Assembly (NCBI GenBank): GCA_019677205.1
Contig: JAAMXY010000718.1
Location: 55,709 to 119,708, forward strand
Reading direction: 5' to 3'
DNA from: Pinguiococcus pyrenoidosus
Lineage: Eukaryota; Sar; Pinguiophyceae; Pinguiochrysidales; Pinguiochrysidaceae
Length of the DNA: 64,000 nucleotides
A model generated the notes under the pieces. That model saw only the letters and a program-made list of their open reading frames with translations, was not told the DNA's origin and searched no databases. Positions 42,448-51,607 of the stretch are shown here, one piece after another. The position numbers were made by a program, and so were the translations under genes. The first letter of the stretch is position 1; every line of letters starts with the position of its first letter.

Positions 42448-44673
42448 ATGGCGAGCGGAGCGGTGAACATGGATCTGGAGGCGAATGCTCCGCTGGGAGA
42501 GCTGGGAAAGGTGGTCGAGGCGCGGGTTGGATCCGCGAGCGAGGCCGGTTTCGGAGGAGGCGAAAACGCCTTCTGCGCTCCTGCGCAGGTTTTGTCCGCG
42601 TTTCCGGGGTTGGTGACGATCGAGAACTGCGTGCCGCGCCTCCCCGCGGAGAAGGAGGAGGGCGTGATCGAGTACAAGTTGCAGCTCGGGCCGGAGCTGC
42701 CGGAGGACCGCCTCACGCACCTCGCCACGCAGATGAATTGGCGGCTGAACGAGGCGGGCGACGAGCAGCGGGCGATCTACATGCTGGGGGTGAGTGACGA
42801 CGGCTCCGCCACGGGCATCTCCGACGAAGAGCTCAAGGGCTCGCTGGACAATCTGCGCCGGATGGCCGAGATGGTCGACGCCACCATCGACCTCATCACC
42901 GTGCGGCCTGGCGTCCACGGCAAGACGTGTGAGGTGGCCCTGTCGCGGAACGAGAAAAGCCTCATCTCCGTCGAGAGCCTTCGGATGGGCGTGGTGGGCG
43001 AGGAGGGCAGCGGCAAGAGCACGCTGATCGGCGTGCTGTCCTCGGGCACCTTGGACAACGCACGCGGCCTGGCGCGCATGAAGGTGCTCCGGCACAACCA
43101 CGAGGTTGAGTCGGGCCGTACGTCGAGCATCAGCGCCACGTTGCTGGGGTTCGATAGCAGTGGGCAGGTGGTCAACCACCGGAAGTCGCTGCTCACGCGG
43201 AAGCCGCTGCAGGCCGAGATCGTGCGGGACAGCGACCGAGTGCTCACCGTCTTCGACTGCGCGGGCCACGAGAAGTACTTGAAGACGACTGTCTTTGGCA
43301 TCAGCGCGAGCGAGCCGGACTTCATCCTCCTCGTGATCGACGCGAACCGTGGGATTCAGAAAATGACGCGTGAGCACCTCGGCGTCGCCCTCGCGCTGCA
43401 GCTTCCCCTCGTCGTCGTGATCACCAAGTGCGACTCGCCAACCACGGAGGAGAAGGGAGCCAACCCTCGGCTTGGCCGCACGTGGGCTCAGGTGCAGAGA
43501 ATACTGAAGTCACGCGCGGCTGGCAATCGGGAGACTCGCCTCGTGGACAAGTATGAAGAGGTCGACGCGGTCTGTGATGCGCTCCGGGCCGAGCTGGCGA
43601 GCCGCGACCGTGACGAGGTGCTGGGCCTGACCACGGTGCCCTGCTTTCATGTGAGCAACGTCACCGGCTTCGGGCTCGGCATACTGCGCTCGTTTCTGTC
43701 CAAGGCACCTTCCACGCGGCGCGACAAGACGTTCGCCCTGGAGGATGCGCCGCTCGAGGTGCGGCTGGAGGACGTCTTCCACGTCGAAGGCGAAGGGACG
43801 GTCTTGAGCGGATCCGTCCGCGCCGGAGCCGTCGAGGTCAACGATAAGCTCCTCCTCGGCCCGCTTGACGGGTGGGCGGGCGTGAGCGTCCGTTCCATTC
43901 ACGTCAACGGTGTCCCTAGCCGGCGGGCTGTCGCGGGCCAGGCGCTCACGATGACGCTTCGACCCTTGACGGGCGTTGCCAACAAGCATGTCAACACGAC
44001 CTTCAATCCAAACACTCCGCGGGCCATGAAGAGGCTCCGCGCGCGCAAGGGGCTGGTCCTGCTCGATCCACGCCGCAGAGAAGGGGTGCCGTTTGCCGTT
44101 CGGGAGTTCGACGCGGAAGTGGTCTTGCTGCATCATCCCAACGGGATCGTCAGCGGCTACGAGCCAGTAATTCACGCACAGAGCGTCAGGCAGAGCGCGA
44201 GGGTGATTGAGATCATCCCCGCAGACGTCTATGAGAAGCGCAAGCGATCCAACAGTGAGGACAGTACCAACGACGTAGCCGCTGCGGAGAGCTCCGGCGA
44301 GGGACCAGCTCCGGTTCTGGCGTCGTCTTGCGATGCGCCAGCGTTTCAAACGCCAGGCATGGGGCATGGCGCGGAGGTGGCGCATGGTGTGGAAGTGGAG
44401 CATGGCGCGGAAGTGGAGCATGGCGCAGGTGACGCGAACATCGTAACTGATTCGGACGAAGATACACTGGCGGAGGACGCTGGCGATTCAGGCTCGGCCG
44501 ATCCAGCGGGTGTTGAGTTTGACGACGACGAGGAAGTCATTCTCCCGGGTGGACGGGCCATTTGTCGCTTCCGCTTCCTTTACCGCCCCGAGTTTGTCTA
44601 TCCGGGGACCAAAATCCTCTTCCGGGAGGGGTGCACAAGAGGAGTTGGGAGCATCGTCGATGTGAGGAGTTAG
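42448..44673 (+). CDS. GTPBP1/GTPBP2-type translational GTPase
   Basis: EF-Tu/Hbs1-related GTPase that in animals rescues stalled ribosomes and links to mRNA decay by the exosome; 741 aa in one exon. An N-terminal domain precedes GVSDDGSATGISDEELKGSL, a GTPBP1 signature. The GTPase motifs are GEEGSGKST (P-loop), GRTSSIS (switch I Thr), DCAGHEKYL (G3) and TKCD (G4). Domain 2/3 barrels follow (DVFHVEGEGTVLSGSVRAG; VVLLHHPNGIVSGYEPVIHA). Between the last barrel strands is an extended acidic, His/Glu-rich linker (44221-44540) containing 6-residue repeats, and the protein then resumes with GRAICRFRFLYRPEF and LFREGCTRGVGSIVDV. The linker is far longer than in animal homologues. The G1 sequence differs from the usual GHVDHGKST but keeps GKST. 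Confidence 0.93.
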   Translation: MASGAVNMDLEANAPLGELGKVVEARVGSASEAGFGGGENAFCAPAQVLSAFPGLVTIENCVPRLPAEKEEGVIEYKLQLGPELPEDRLTHLATQMNWRLNEAGDEQRAIYMLGVSDDGSATGISDEELKGSLDNLRRMAEMVDATIDLITVRPGVHGKTCEVALSRNEKSLISVESLRMGVVGEEGSGKSTLIGVLSSGTLDNARGLARMKVLRHNHEVESGRTSSISATLLGFDSSGQVVNHRKSLLTRKPLQAEIVRDSDRVLTVFDCAGHEKYLKTTVFGISASEPDFILLVIDANRGIQKMTREHLGVALALQLPLVVVITKCDSPTTEEKGANPRLGRTWAQVQRILKSRAAGNRETRLVDKYEEVDAVCDALRAELASRDRDEVLGLTTVPCFHVSNVTGFGLGILRSFLSKAPSTRRDKTFALEDAPLEVRLEDVFHVEGEGTVLSGSVRAGAVEVNDKLLLGPLDGWAGVSVRSIHVNGVPSRRAVAGQALTMTLRPLTGVANKHVNTTFNPNTPRAMKRLRARKGLVLLDPRRREGVPFAVREFDAEVVLLHHPNGIVSGYEPVIHAQSVRQSARVIEIIPADVYEKRKRSNSEDSTNDVAAAESSGEGPAPVLASSCDAPAFQTPGMGHGAEVAHGVEVEHGAEVEHGAGDANIVTDSDEDTLAEDAGDSGSADPAGVEFDDDEEVILPGGRAICRFRFLYRPEFVYPGTKILFREGCTRGVGSIVDVRS
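44365..44429 (+). repeat. 18-bp in-frame coding repeat within GTPBP1-type gene
   Basis: Three and a half tandem 18-bp copies (44365, 44383, 44401, 44419) encode HGAEVA, HGVEVE, HGAEVE and the start of a fourth unit, inside the acidic linker. Confidence 0.9.
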
Positions 44674-45194
44674 ATCTCCCAAGCCGCTTTTCTGCTTATC
44701 GGCGGCGGCAAGCAGGGTTCAAGCTTGATTCCGGAGACGGAGGAGCCGCGCTGTCCATTTCCTCCGTCTGCCCATTTGTCCGTTTCGTTGCCATGTTCGT
44801 TTGTTCGTTTGGTTTTGTGCGCCCCTCGTCAACTGACGTGCTGAGCGTTTCGCCTTTTTGCCGTGACGCGTAGAATGCAACCAGGGAAGAGTTCAGTGCC
44901 GGTTTGTAGCAATTTCCCCTGAGTCCCGTGTTTTGTCTTAGCCTAGCTATTAGATCAAGGTTCCTCGGTGGTCGAGGCCTTGGTGTTTCACATTACTAGA
45001 GAGTCGCGCTGGACGATCGGCCTGCGGTTGCGAAGCGCGAGGCCCTCGTCTCGATGAAGATTTTGGTAAACTGCTTTCCGAAGAAGAAGAAGAAGAAGAA
45101 GAAGAAGAAGAAGAAGAAGAAGGAAAACGTTGCTTCGCATCCGCTTTTTAAACTCTCGCGCAGGCTGGGCTTCCAGACCTCCGCGCATACTAAA
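44674..45194. other. Convergent 3' intergenic
   Basis: 521 bp between the GTPase and protease stops; contains the GAA microsatellite at 45080-45122. No gene recognised. Confidence 0.6.
45080..45122. repeat. (GAA)14 trinucleotide microsatellite
   Basis: About 14 perfect GAA triplets in non-coding DNA, 72 bp beyond the protease stop codon on its 3' side. Confidence 0.97.
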
Positions 45195-46649
45195 TTAACA
45201 ATCTCTCAGGAGTATGCGCTTGTCGTCAATGTCTACTGTAAACTCTCGGCCGGCGAGGAAAGTCAGCCCAAGTGCCACAACCTGCACGTTGGGTGCCCTG
45301 ATTCCGCGAAACGCCGCGACCACGAAGAGAGGATTGTATGACGATCGCGGTGCTCTGTCCCCAGGATACCGCCTTCGCGACGCGTCAAGAAACTGCATCT
45401 CACCGTCTTGGCCGCGTGCTCCCACGGTGATTCTGTAGACGTCGCCGAGCAAGTCGGAGCTCACATCAACTTCGGCGCCTACGCCGTTGCTCAGGCGTTG
45501 CTCAGGCAAGCCTCCTTCGGTTCCCCTCTGGTAGGCCTCCACCAGACCGTCGGAGAGCAGCACACCGGTCGTCCCACTGTCGAAGAGAGCAAAGGTCGGC
45601 TGCGTCAAAGGAACGACCACATCGTTGATCTCGAGATACTCCACCCGCGCAGCATAGTGCTGCACCGTGTCTCCATACGGTCGGAGGTCCACCAGTGGTA
45701 AGACGTGTTGCCTTTGCCTCGCAGGAATCAACGGCGCAGTCGAGAGGGTGAGCGTGAGATCCGGATCGGCATTTCGCATCACGGGGGTGGTGTCCAAACG
45801 GAGCTGAAAGGCCACCACATTCGTCTGACTGAGGAGCGACGGCCGTATGCCTTCTCCCGTGTACTTCACAAGCCCAAAGAAAACGCCACCCCCGCCGCCC
45901 ATTCGCGAGTTGATAAGCTTTGGGTCAAAGAGTGCGAAAATAATGTCGTCCCCGGGCTGCGCCCCGGATCCGCTTGGTCGCCCGCAGCGGATGTGCAAGG
46001 GGTTCAGCTCCGGTGCGGCCTTCTGCCGGCCGCGAAGCGGCTCCGTATCCAGAAGCGTGATGATGCCCTGCCTCCAGGCAACGATGCCTTCCCCTCCGAC
46101 GAACTGCTCGACAGTGTCAGCCAGGCCGGAGTCCTTGGTGCTCTGCCTGGCGTTGGCCTGGTTGGCCGGGGGCCTTTCCTTCCTGCGACCCGTCCGGGCC
46201 TCCGGATCGAAGCAGCCCCAGTAGGAGCTGCAGCCACCAGGGACGGCCAGGAAGGGAGACCCGGTGTCCACGATGGCACGAAACCCAGGGCGCAGATCGT
46301 CGCCCACCCCGTAGCTGAGCTCCAGCGCCCCCTGGCGGAACTCCAGGCGCTGTGTCACGCTACTACGTCCGTTTGCTCTGCAGCTGAGGCCAACCGGATC
46401 GCTGCTGACATCCAGAAAGCGATTGGCAACGTCAATCGCTTGCTCTCGCACAGTCGGATCCAGCCACTGCCCAAGATCATCGTCGACGGCAGCGATGGGA
46501 CCGGGTGTCAGGACAGAAAAGGCAGGGGCTGCAAGCCACTGCAGCATCACATGTCGCCTGGACAGCTCTGTGCAATCTATTCGTATCGTAAGGCCCAGCG
46601 AGATGAACACTGCGAAGTATTTGCGACTCATAGCTCCGCCATGCGCCAT
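45195..46649 (-). CDS. Pepsin-like aspartic protease, possibly plastid/lumen-targeted
   Basis: A1-family aspartic endopeptidase, 484 aa from the ATG at 46649; the in-frame ATG at 46631 (MSRKYFAVFISLGL) is an equally good start. Upstream codons are open to 46829 but read through an AAAACCG repeat and are excluded. The two catalytic aspartates are in AIVDTGSPFLAVPGG and ALFDSGTTGVLLSDG; the first motif is DTGSP rather than the common DTGSS/T. A ~60-residue Arg/Lys-rich insertion follows a Cys-rich patch near the first site. The leader has two parts: a hydrophobic stretch YFAVFISLGLTI, then SRRHVMLQWLAAPAFSVLTP ending PIAA, which looks like a twin-arginine lumenal signal. Plastid or thylakoid-lumen targeting is therefore an inference; secretion is the alternative. 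Confidence 0.87.
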   Translation of the reverse strand: MAHGGAMSRKYFAVFISLGLTIRIDCTELSRRHVMLQWLAAPAFSVLTPGPIAAVDDDLGQWLDPTVREQAIDVANRFLDVSSDPVGLSCRANGRSSVTQRLEFRQGALELSYGVGDDLRPGFRAIVDTGSPFLAVPGGCSSYWGCFDPEARTGRRKERPPANQANARQSTKDSGLADTVEQFVGGEGIVAWRQGIITLLDTEPLRGRQKAAPELNPLHIRCGRPSGSGAQPGDDIIFALFDPKLINSRMGGGGGVFFGLVKYTGEGIRPSLLSQTNVVAFQLRLDTTPVMRNADPDLTLTLSTAPLIPARQRQHVLPLVDLRPYGDTVQHYAARVEYLEINDVVVPLTQPTFALFDSGTTGVLLSDGLVEAYQRGTEGGLPEQRLSNGVGAEVDVSSDLLGDVYRITVGARGQDGEMQFLDASRRRYPGDRAPRSSYNPLFVVAAFRGIRAPNVQVVALGLTFLAGREFTVDIDDKRILLRDC

Positions 46650-47220
46650 TTCGGCGTCGAAGACGTCAGCCTCGGCGGACAGAGGCGAGGAGATGATCAG
46701 ATGATTCTCAAACGTCGAAAACCGAAAACCGAAAACCGAAAAACACAAGAAACGAAAACCGAACAACTGACGAGGATCGAGTTTTTGCTTCTTCGCTTTT
46801 CGATTTCCTTCGGATGGCCTGGACAACAAACAGAAACAGAAACGAAACGAGACAAGTTCTTAGTATTAAAGTTCTTATTATTTTATGAGAAAATATGTGT
46901 ATTATATGATTCAAAAACAATTTCTAAATCCCGGTGTTTGTCTCTCCTTTTTCCGGCCGAAACCAATCTTCGCACCTTCGCTGTGTTTGTTTTCGGCAGT
47001 CCCTTATCGCGCCATCCGCACTGCAGCTTCTGCGCGCTGCCTGTGCAACTGAGTCTTCTGAGGCGGCGGAGGGGGCCGATCTGGGCGCTGCTCGCTGCCT
47101 TGGCTTCGCTGTGGTCTGCCAGGCATTTCAAATCCGCGCACCCGCATGCGGGAGCTCCTGCGCAAGGTCCCCCGCTGCGTCCCTTAGCTGCCCACGTCCT
47201 CGTGCAGCTGCAGCGCGGCC
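46650..47220. other. Divergent intergenic with AAAACCG repeat and AT-rich patch
   Basis: 571 bp between the protease and TBCCD1 start codons, containing the CGAAAAC array (46716-46743), an AT-rich stretch (about 46850-46930) and otherwise nothing recognisable. Confidence 0.6.
46716..46743. repeat. (CGAAAAC)4 heptamer repeat
   Basis: Three perfect and one imperfect copies of CGAAAAC, in the presumed 5' flank of the aspartic protease gene. Related scattered copies continue to about 46770. Confidence 0.9.
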
Positions 47221-50172
47221 ATGCGCCTCTGGCTGAGAGAGGAGACGTTCTGGGCGGCCACCCCGCTTCTGCTGCGCGAGCGGCGTCTGGAGCGCTTGAA
47301 CGTCTCAAAGATACTGGCGCTCGCGGCCGCTCTGCGGAGCATTGACGACACCTCGGTCCGTTACACGTCTTGGATAACCCATAGCTGGGCTCTCTTAGGT
47401 ATGTCTTGACCGGTTCTCGGCGTGCAAGCAACGACGCGCGGGAGTGAGCTGACCTGGGGCGCGGTGGCTACCTCGTAGGATGGACGGAGAGCGTGTCTCG
47501 GCTCTTCTGGGAGTGCGCCAGCGCCATCGCGGAGCCGCTGATGGAGCCGCATGCCGCTAAGCTTCGGAGTGCAGACGAGACAACGTTCTTCGCCCTGCCG
47601 TACCACGTGGTAGCGATCCTGCTCGTGCTGCAAATCTGCAAGCCGCACCCTTCGGCGAGTCCAGCGAGCCCCAAGTCTCCTCTGAGGTACGGCTGCGATC
47701 CCTGAGCATCGCGCCTAAGATGCAGAAACTCCAGAAGCCTTGCAGGGCTAATGAGCATCTCAACGCGTCCCCCCACTCACAGCTGGCAAGGCTACGATTC
47801 CGTCTGGCCGAATGCGGCGACGTCTCCACGAAGCCCGCGCAGCCCGCGGATCGCGAGCCCCGCAAGTCCACCGGCGAAGAGTCCCCTCAGCCCGCCTAGA
47901 TTCACCTCCACCTCCAGTAGTAGCCCAGCTGCTCTGAGCCCGGGGAGCTTGGGGCACCCGGGCCTGTCAGTGTCAACCCAGGACGTCGGCGTGTTCGCGG
48001 ATGCGGCGCTTCCGGATATTGTACGTAGCCCGGGCATGATCCCCGGCCGCCTCTCCTATTGCCAGAGAGCAGCAGTGCAAGGCTGCAGGAAGCGCTCCAT
48101 TCCCCTCACGGAAGATGCTGTTGCTCTAGAGCTCGTCGCCGCACATGACTAGAAGGATCCTAGCGCACTCGGCGAGGACCGTGGAAGACGCCGCGCGAGT
48201 GGCCTTTGTTAAGGAGGCCTTGCCCTTGTTGTGTCGACTTGGTAAGCCATCGTTCAGGAAGAGAGCTCGCACTGGTAGTGCCTCCGCCACTAAGCCGTGA
48301 TTCGCGGTCCTTGCAGTTTCATCTCACGAGAACGGAGTGGAATCGGTGGTACCTGAAAAGAACCTGGGTCTCCGAGTGCCTCTGAACGGAGCGCTCTTCG
48401 CCGTGGAAGACTTGAACAAGCTCTCCGTGATCGTTCAGGGGAGCACAAGCGCTGGTGCGGCGCCCGCATCACTCAGCGAGCTCTACGCCGCCACCGCCGA
48501 GTCCCCCGCGAAGGGAATGCTGCAGGCTGACGCGGTGGTGGCCTGGATGAAGGAGAATCTGGAGCCAAATGACGTCCTGTACCCAAACCCGAGCCCGAGC
48601 AGGGCGCCGTCGCCGTCCCATGGCGCTTCCCCTCGACGGGGTCCATCGCAACCATACCCGAGCCCCGCTGCTATGGAAGCACTGACGCTCGGAGAAGATG
48701 GCGTAGAGAGCCCCAATGGCGCTGTAGAGCGGAAAGGGAGGATAGCACCACTAGGAAAGTCGCAGTACAGCCCAGTGCTGCTGTCTTCTGTACACAGGGA
48801 AACGAGGATCATCCGACCGAGCTCCGGTTGGGTCGTCGACGGTGACGCGGAAGCAGCCAATGGCCTCCCGAAGCGGGCGTTGTACGTGCAAGACTGCAGC
48901 TCGGCACACGTCTACGCGCTGGATGCATACACGAGCTGTCGCATCTGGTCGTGCAGCGACATCACGATTGTCGTGGGGGCAGTCGCTGGGCAAATCTTGG
49001 TGTCGGATTGTGAGAGGGTCACAGTCGTCACGGCTTCCCGACGGTACATCATCCCTGCACAGGGCGGTCCTCGTCGGTCGTTTTCAACCTCTCTGACCCA
49101 TCGTTCTCTCAAGGGTGACGTGCTGCAACTGCCTGGATAGCACTTTTGCGCTCTATACGCCGAATCCGCCAGTGCTGGCCGGAGATAATCGCGGCATTCG
49201 AATCGCCCCGTACAACACCAACTATAGCGGTCTGAGGAGAGACTTGACGAAGGCGGGACTCGCAGTGCAGGCGCCCGATGGAGCTCCCATCGTGGCGCCG
49301 AACATGTGGAACGCAGTCCTCGACGCGGAAGCTGGTGGCGAGGAAATTGCGCGGAGATCATCTCCAGGTGCGTTGCATCCGCCCTCGACGTACATCAGCT
49401 GGCGAAGACACCAGCATCTCTGGAGCGTCCCGAGCTATTGCCGCTTCACGCTGCACCCCACCTCACCATTGCCTCTTGATGCAAAACGACGTGCAGGTCG
49501 ATCCCTGGAAGGATCGGGGAGCATCGCCATGAGCGTAGACACAGATGTGAAGCTCGGCGAGTCGCACGGCAAAGGCGATGGGGAGCCCACTTCGCCCGTG
49601 CTGCAGTTGCCATCTGCGCAAGGAGGTCCCATCGCCGCGGCTTCGACCCTGTACCACCTTCCTCCTTCCGAGTTTCGCGTGTTGGTGCTGCCTGAAAGCG
49701 GTCAGAAGGCGGACCGCCAGAGCAGCGACGACATGGAGAGCGAAGGAGCGTCAAATGCAGGGCATCCGAGTGGGGCCGTGGGGGTCGATGCAGTCACGAC
49801 TCTGTTTCAGCTCCCTGACGAGTATCGGACTGCACTGCAAGACCGCGCTCAGTGCACCGCCAAGGTCCTACGCATGCTGGCAGACGAGCGACTCTCGGTA
49901 AGGCTTGTGCGAGGCGTTGACAAGATCCAAGGCTGCGACACTGCGATGACCCATCTGCTGTCCTTGTGATTTCAGTCCCGCCAGAGACAGGATTTGAGTG
50001 TTTTTATTCAGGCGAAATTCACAGAGGTATGGCCATTGCAGGTTGGCTGAGAGGAGAGACAGAATGCTGACGCGATCTCTCCCCCTCTATCTTCCCTTGC
50101 GAGCAGTGGCTCAGCAAGACGGGTCACATCAAGGAGGCTCTGGAGCTTGTTCAGCTAGAGGAACAGAAATGA
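47221..50172 (+). CDS. TBCCD1: TBCC domain-containing protein 1 (centrosome/basal-body positioning)
   Basis: In animals and Chlamydomonas (ASQ2) TBCCD1 keeps centrioles and basal bodies linked and positioned. Nine exons splice in consistent phase: 47221-47398, 47479-47686, 47783-48020, 48130-48241, 48317-49043, 49114-49367, 49497-49897, 49976-50026 and 50107-50172; 744 aa (human 557). The start MRLWLREETFWAATPLL matches the family N-terminus. The C-CAP/TBCC beta-helix runs from YVQDCSSAHVYALDAYTSCR through LDSTFALYTPNPPVLAGDNR and APYNTNYSGL. LPPSEFRVLVLPES follows, and the end FIQAKFTEWLSKTGHIKEAL equals the human KFYEWLINTGH ending. Two long Ser/Pro-rich low-complexity segments (exons 3 and 5) account for the extra length. 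The intron at 49368-49496 is a multiple of three and could be retained. Confidence 0.88.
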
Positions 50173-50514
50173 AGGAGATTCTGTATTAGTCAAGCTGCGG
50201 ACTTCTCCTTGGTTGCTTTTGTTGTTGGTGGTGTCCGCCGTTTACGGCCCTTCTGCAGGCGTGCGCGCCTCTCCCACTATCCTTGCAGCGTTTCGAGCGT
50301 GAGCTGGGTGGCAGAGTCTTGCGCACTTGCCGCCAAACACGGCATCCTCCTTCCTCCTCCTTTCCTGACGCACTTGTATGCGGTAAGGACGTGGTAAGGA
50401 CGTGGCAGGACACGCGCAGCGCATGAGTCGCAGGAGAGGGAAATGAGGAAGAAAGAAGTACCAATGTTGCAAACCACTCGCCACGCGACTGACGCGATCG
50501 GGCGCTACTCTTCC
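50173..50514. other. Convergent 3' intergenic
   Basis: 342 bp between TBCCD1 and the dynein light chain. A tandem GGTAAGGACGT duplication lies near 50380-50402. No gene recognised. Confidence 0.5.
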
Positions 50515-51295
50515 CTATTTGCCTCCCAGCTGCTTGAGGAAGGCGTCGAGGTTCTGTCCTTGGTAGTGGAGGAAGTCTTTCTCTTCTTTTCGCTTCTTTT
50601 CCTCGAGGGCGCGCTGCTCAGCTGCCCGCTTCTCCATGACTTCTACGCGGTTGCGCAGCTCGGTCACCGTGTTCTCGAGCGAGCGGCACTCGTCCTTCAG
50701 GCCATCGATCTGATGCTCCATCTCCGGAATGCCTTGCTCAGCTTGCAGCTGCTTCTTGACTCCAAACGTCACCGATCCCTCGTACAGAGTCTTGTACGCA
50801 TCGATGGTCATGCGGATCTCGTCCTTCACCCGCATGAGCAGCAGCCCTCGCTCCGGCCCGTCAAGCGTGACCTGCCGGATGAGCTCGTCGAAGCACTGCG
50901 AGTAGAGGTCCTCGCGCACGGGGCAGATGCCACTTTCCCTCGCTTGTCTCTCCCGAAGCCGGCGGTCCAGCTGCTCCTGCAGGCTCAATACGTCAAGCCG
51001 CGTCGCGGCATCCTTGGATGTATGCTGCCTCCAGGTTCCCGAGGCGTCGCTCCACTGCGAGGCGGCGAAACCAGACGGTTAGCGCTCCTTTTGGGCATAC
51101 TTCGCAGAGACCCCTTGCCCTTACCTCCCGAGGAGGCAGCATGGCATTCAGCATCTCATCCAGCTGGCCCTGGTTCAGCTCGCTTGGCTTGGCCGTGGGG
51201 CCACTCGGGCCCTCCGGAAGGTCTACGCCGAGGAACACCGGCGCCTCAAAGCGCAGGAGCGACGGCGGAATGTCCACAGCTGGCTCGGAATCCAT
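50515..51295 (-). CDS. DNALI1: Axonemal dynein light intermediate chain p28 / DNALI1
   Basis: Light chain of single-headed inner-arm axonemal dyneins; its presence means motile flagella. Exons 51295-51125 and 51054-50515 join in phase 0 across a 70-bp intron, 236 aa. Exon 1 carries IPPSLLRFEAPVFL and ends MLNAMLPPRE; exon 2 resumes WSDASGTWRQHTSKD, then LQEQLDRRLRERQARESGIC, PVREDLYSQCFDELIRQVTL, ERGLLLMRVKDEIRMTIDAY and a coiled coil to the end. All blocks match Chlamydomonas p28/human DNALI1 in order. The first 13 in-frame codons upstream of 51295 lack an ATG. It is divergent from the AT-hook/Myb/SAM gene and convergent with TBCCD1, another basal-body gene. Confidence 0.96.
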
Positions 51296-51607
51296 CCTGC
51301 AGTCTCGGATCGGAGGCGATGACGATGGCGGCACCGGTGACCACGAGGCGCAACGTGTGGCGCGCGGAGGTTTCCAGGAGTCGGAACATTTCCAGAGGCC
51401 GAAACAACTGGAATTGAAACGGTTCGGTCCACGAACTCGTTGACTTAGGGCGCCAGCGGCTGATCAGCTGACTGCAGTCCTTGCTTCCGCCGGCTTCTTC
51501 CTCTTACCATCATTCATCAGATCAGCTGACACACTGATGACGAAAGGCGCGCCTTGGCGCGTTTCGAGGTCCTTCGGCCTCGCTTGTATAGCGCGCACTG
51601 GAGCGGA
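51296..51607. promoter_or_regulatory. Shared divergent promoter region, DNALI1 / AT-hook-Myb-SAM gene
   Basis: 312 bp between opposed starts. No motif assigned; function inferred from geometry. Confidence 0.35.

Noticed and set aside
45705-47345. 546-codon plus-strand open frame
   Set aside because: Antisense to the aspartic protease and reads through the AAAACCG repeat into the TBCCD1 start.
47751-48152. Separate 133-codon Ser/Pro-rich gene
   Set aside because: Its first two-thirds are exon 3 of TBCCD1, entered through a strong acceptor at 47781-47782; the rest reads into the next intron.
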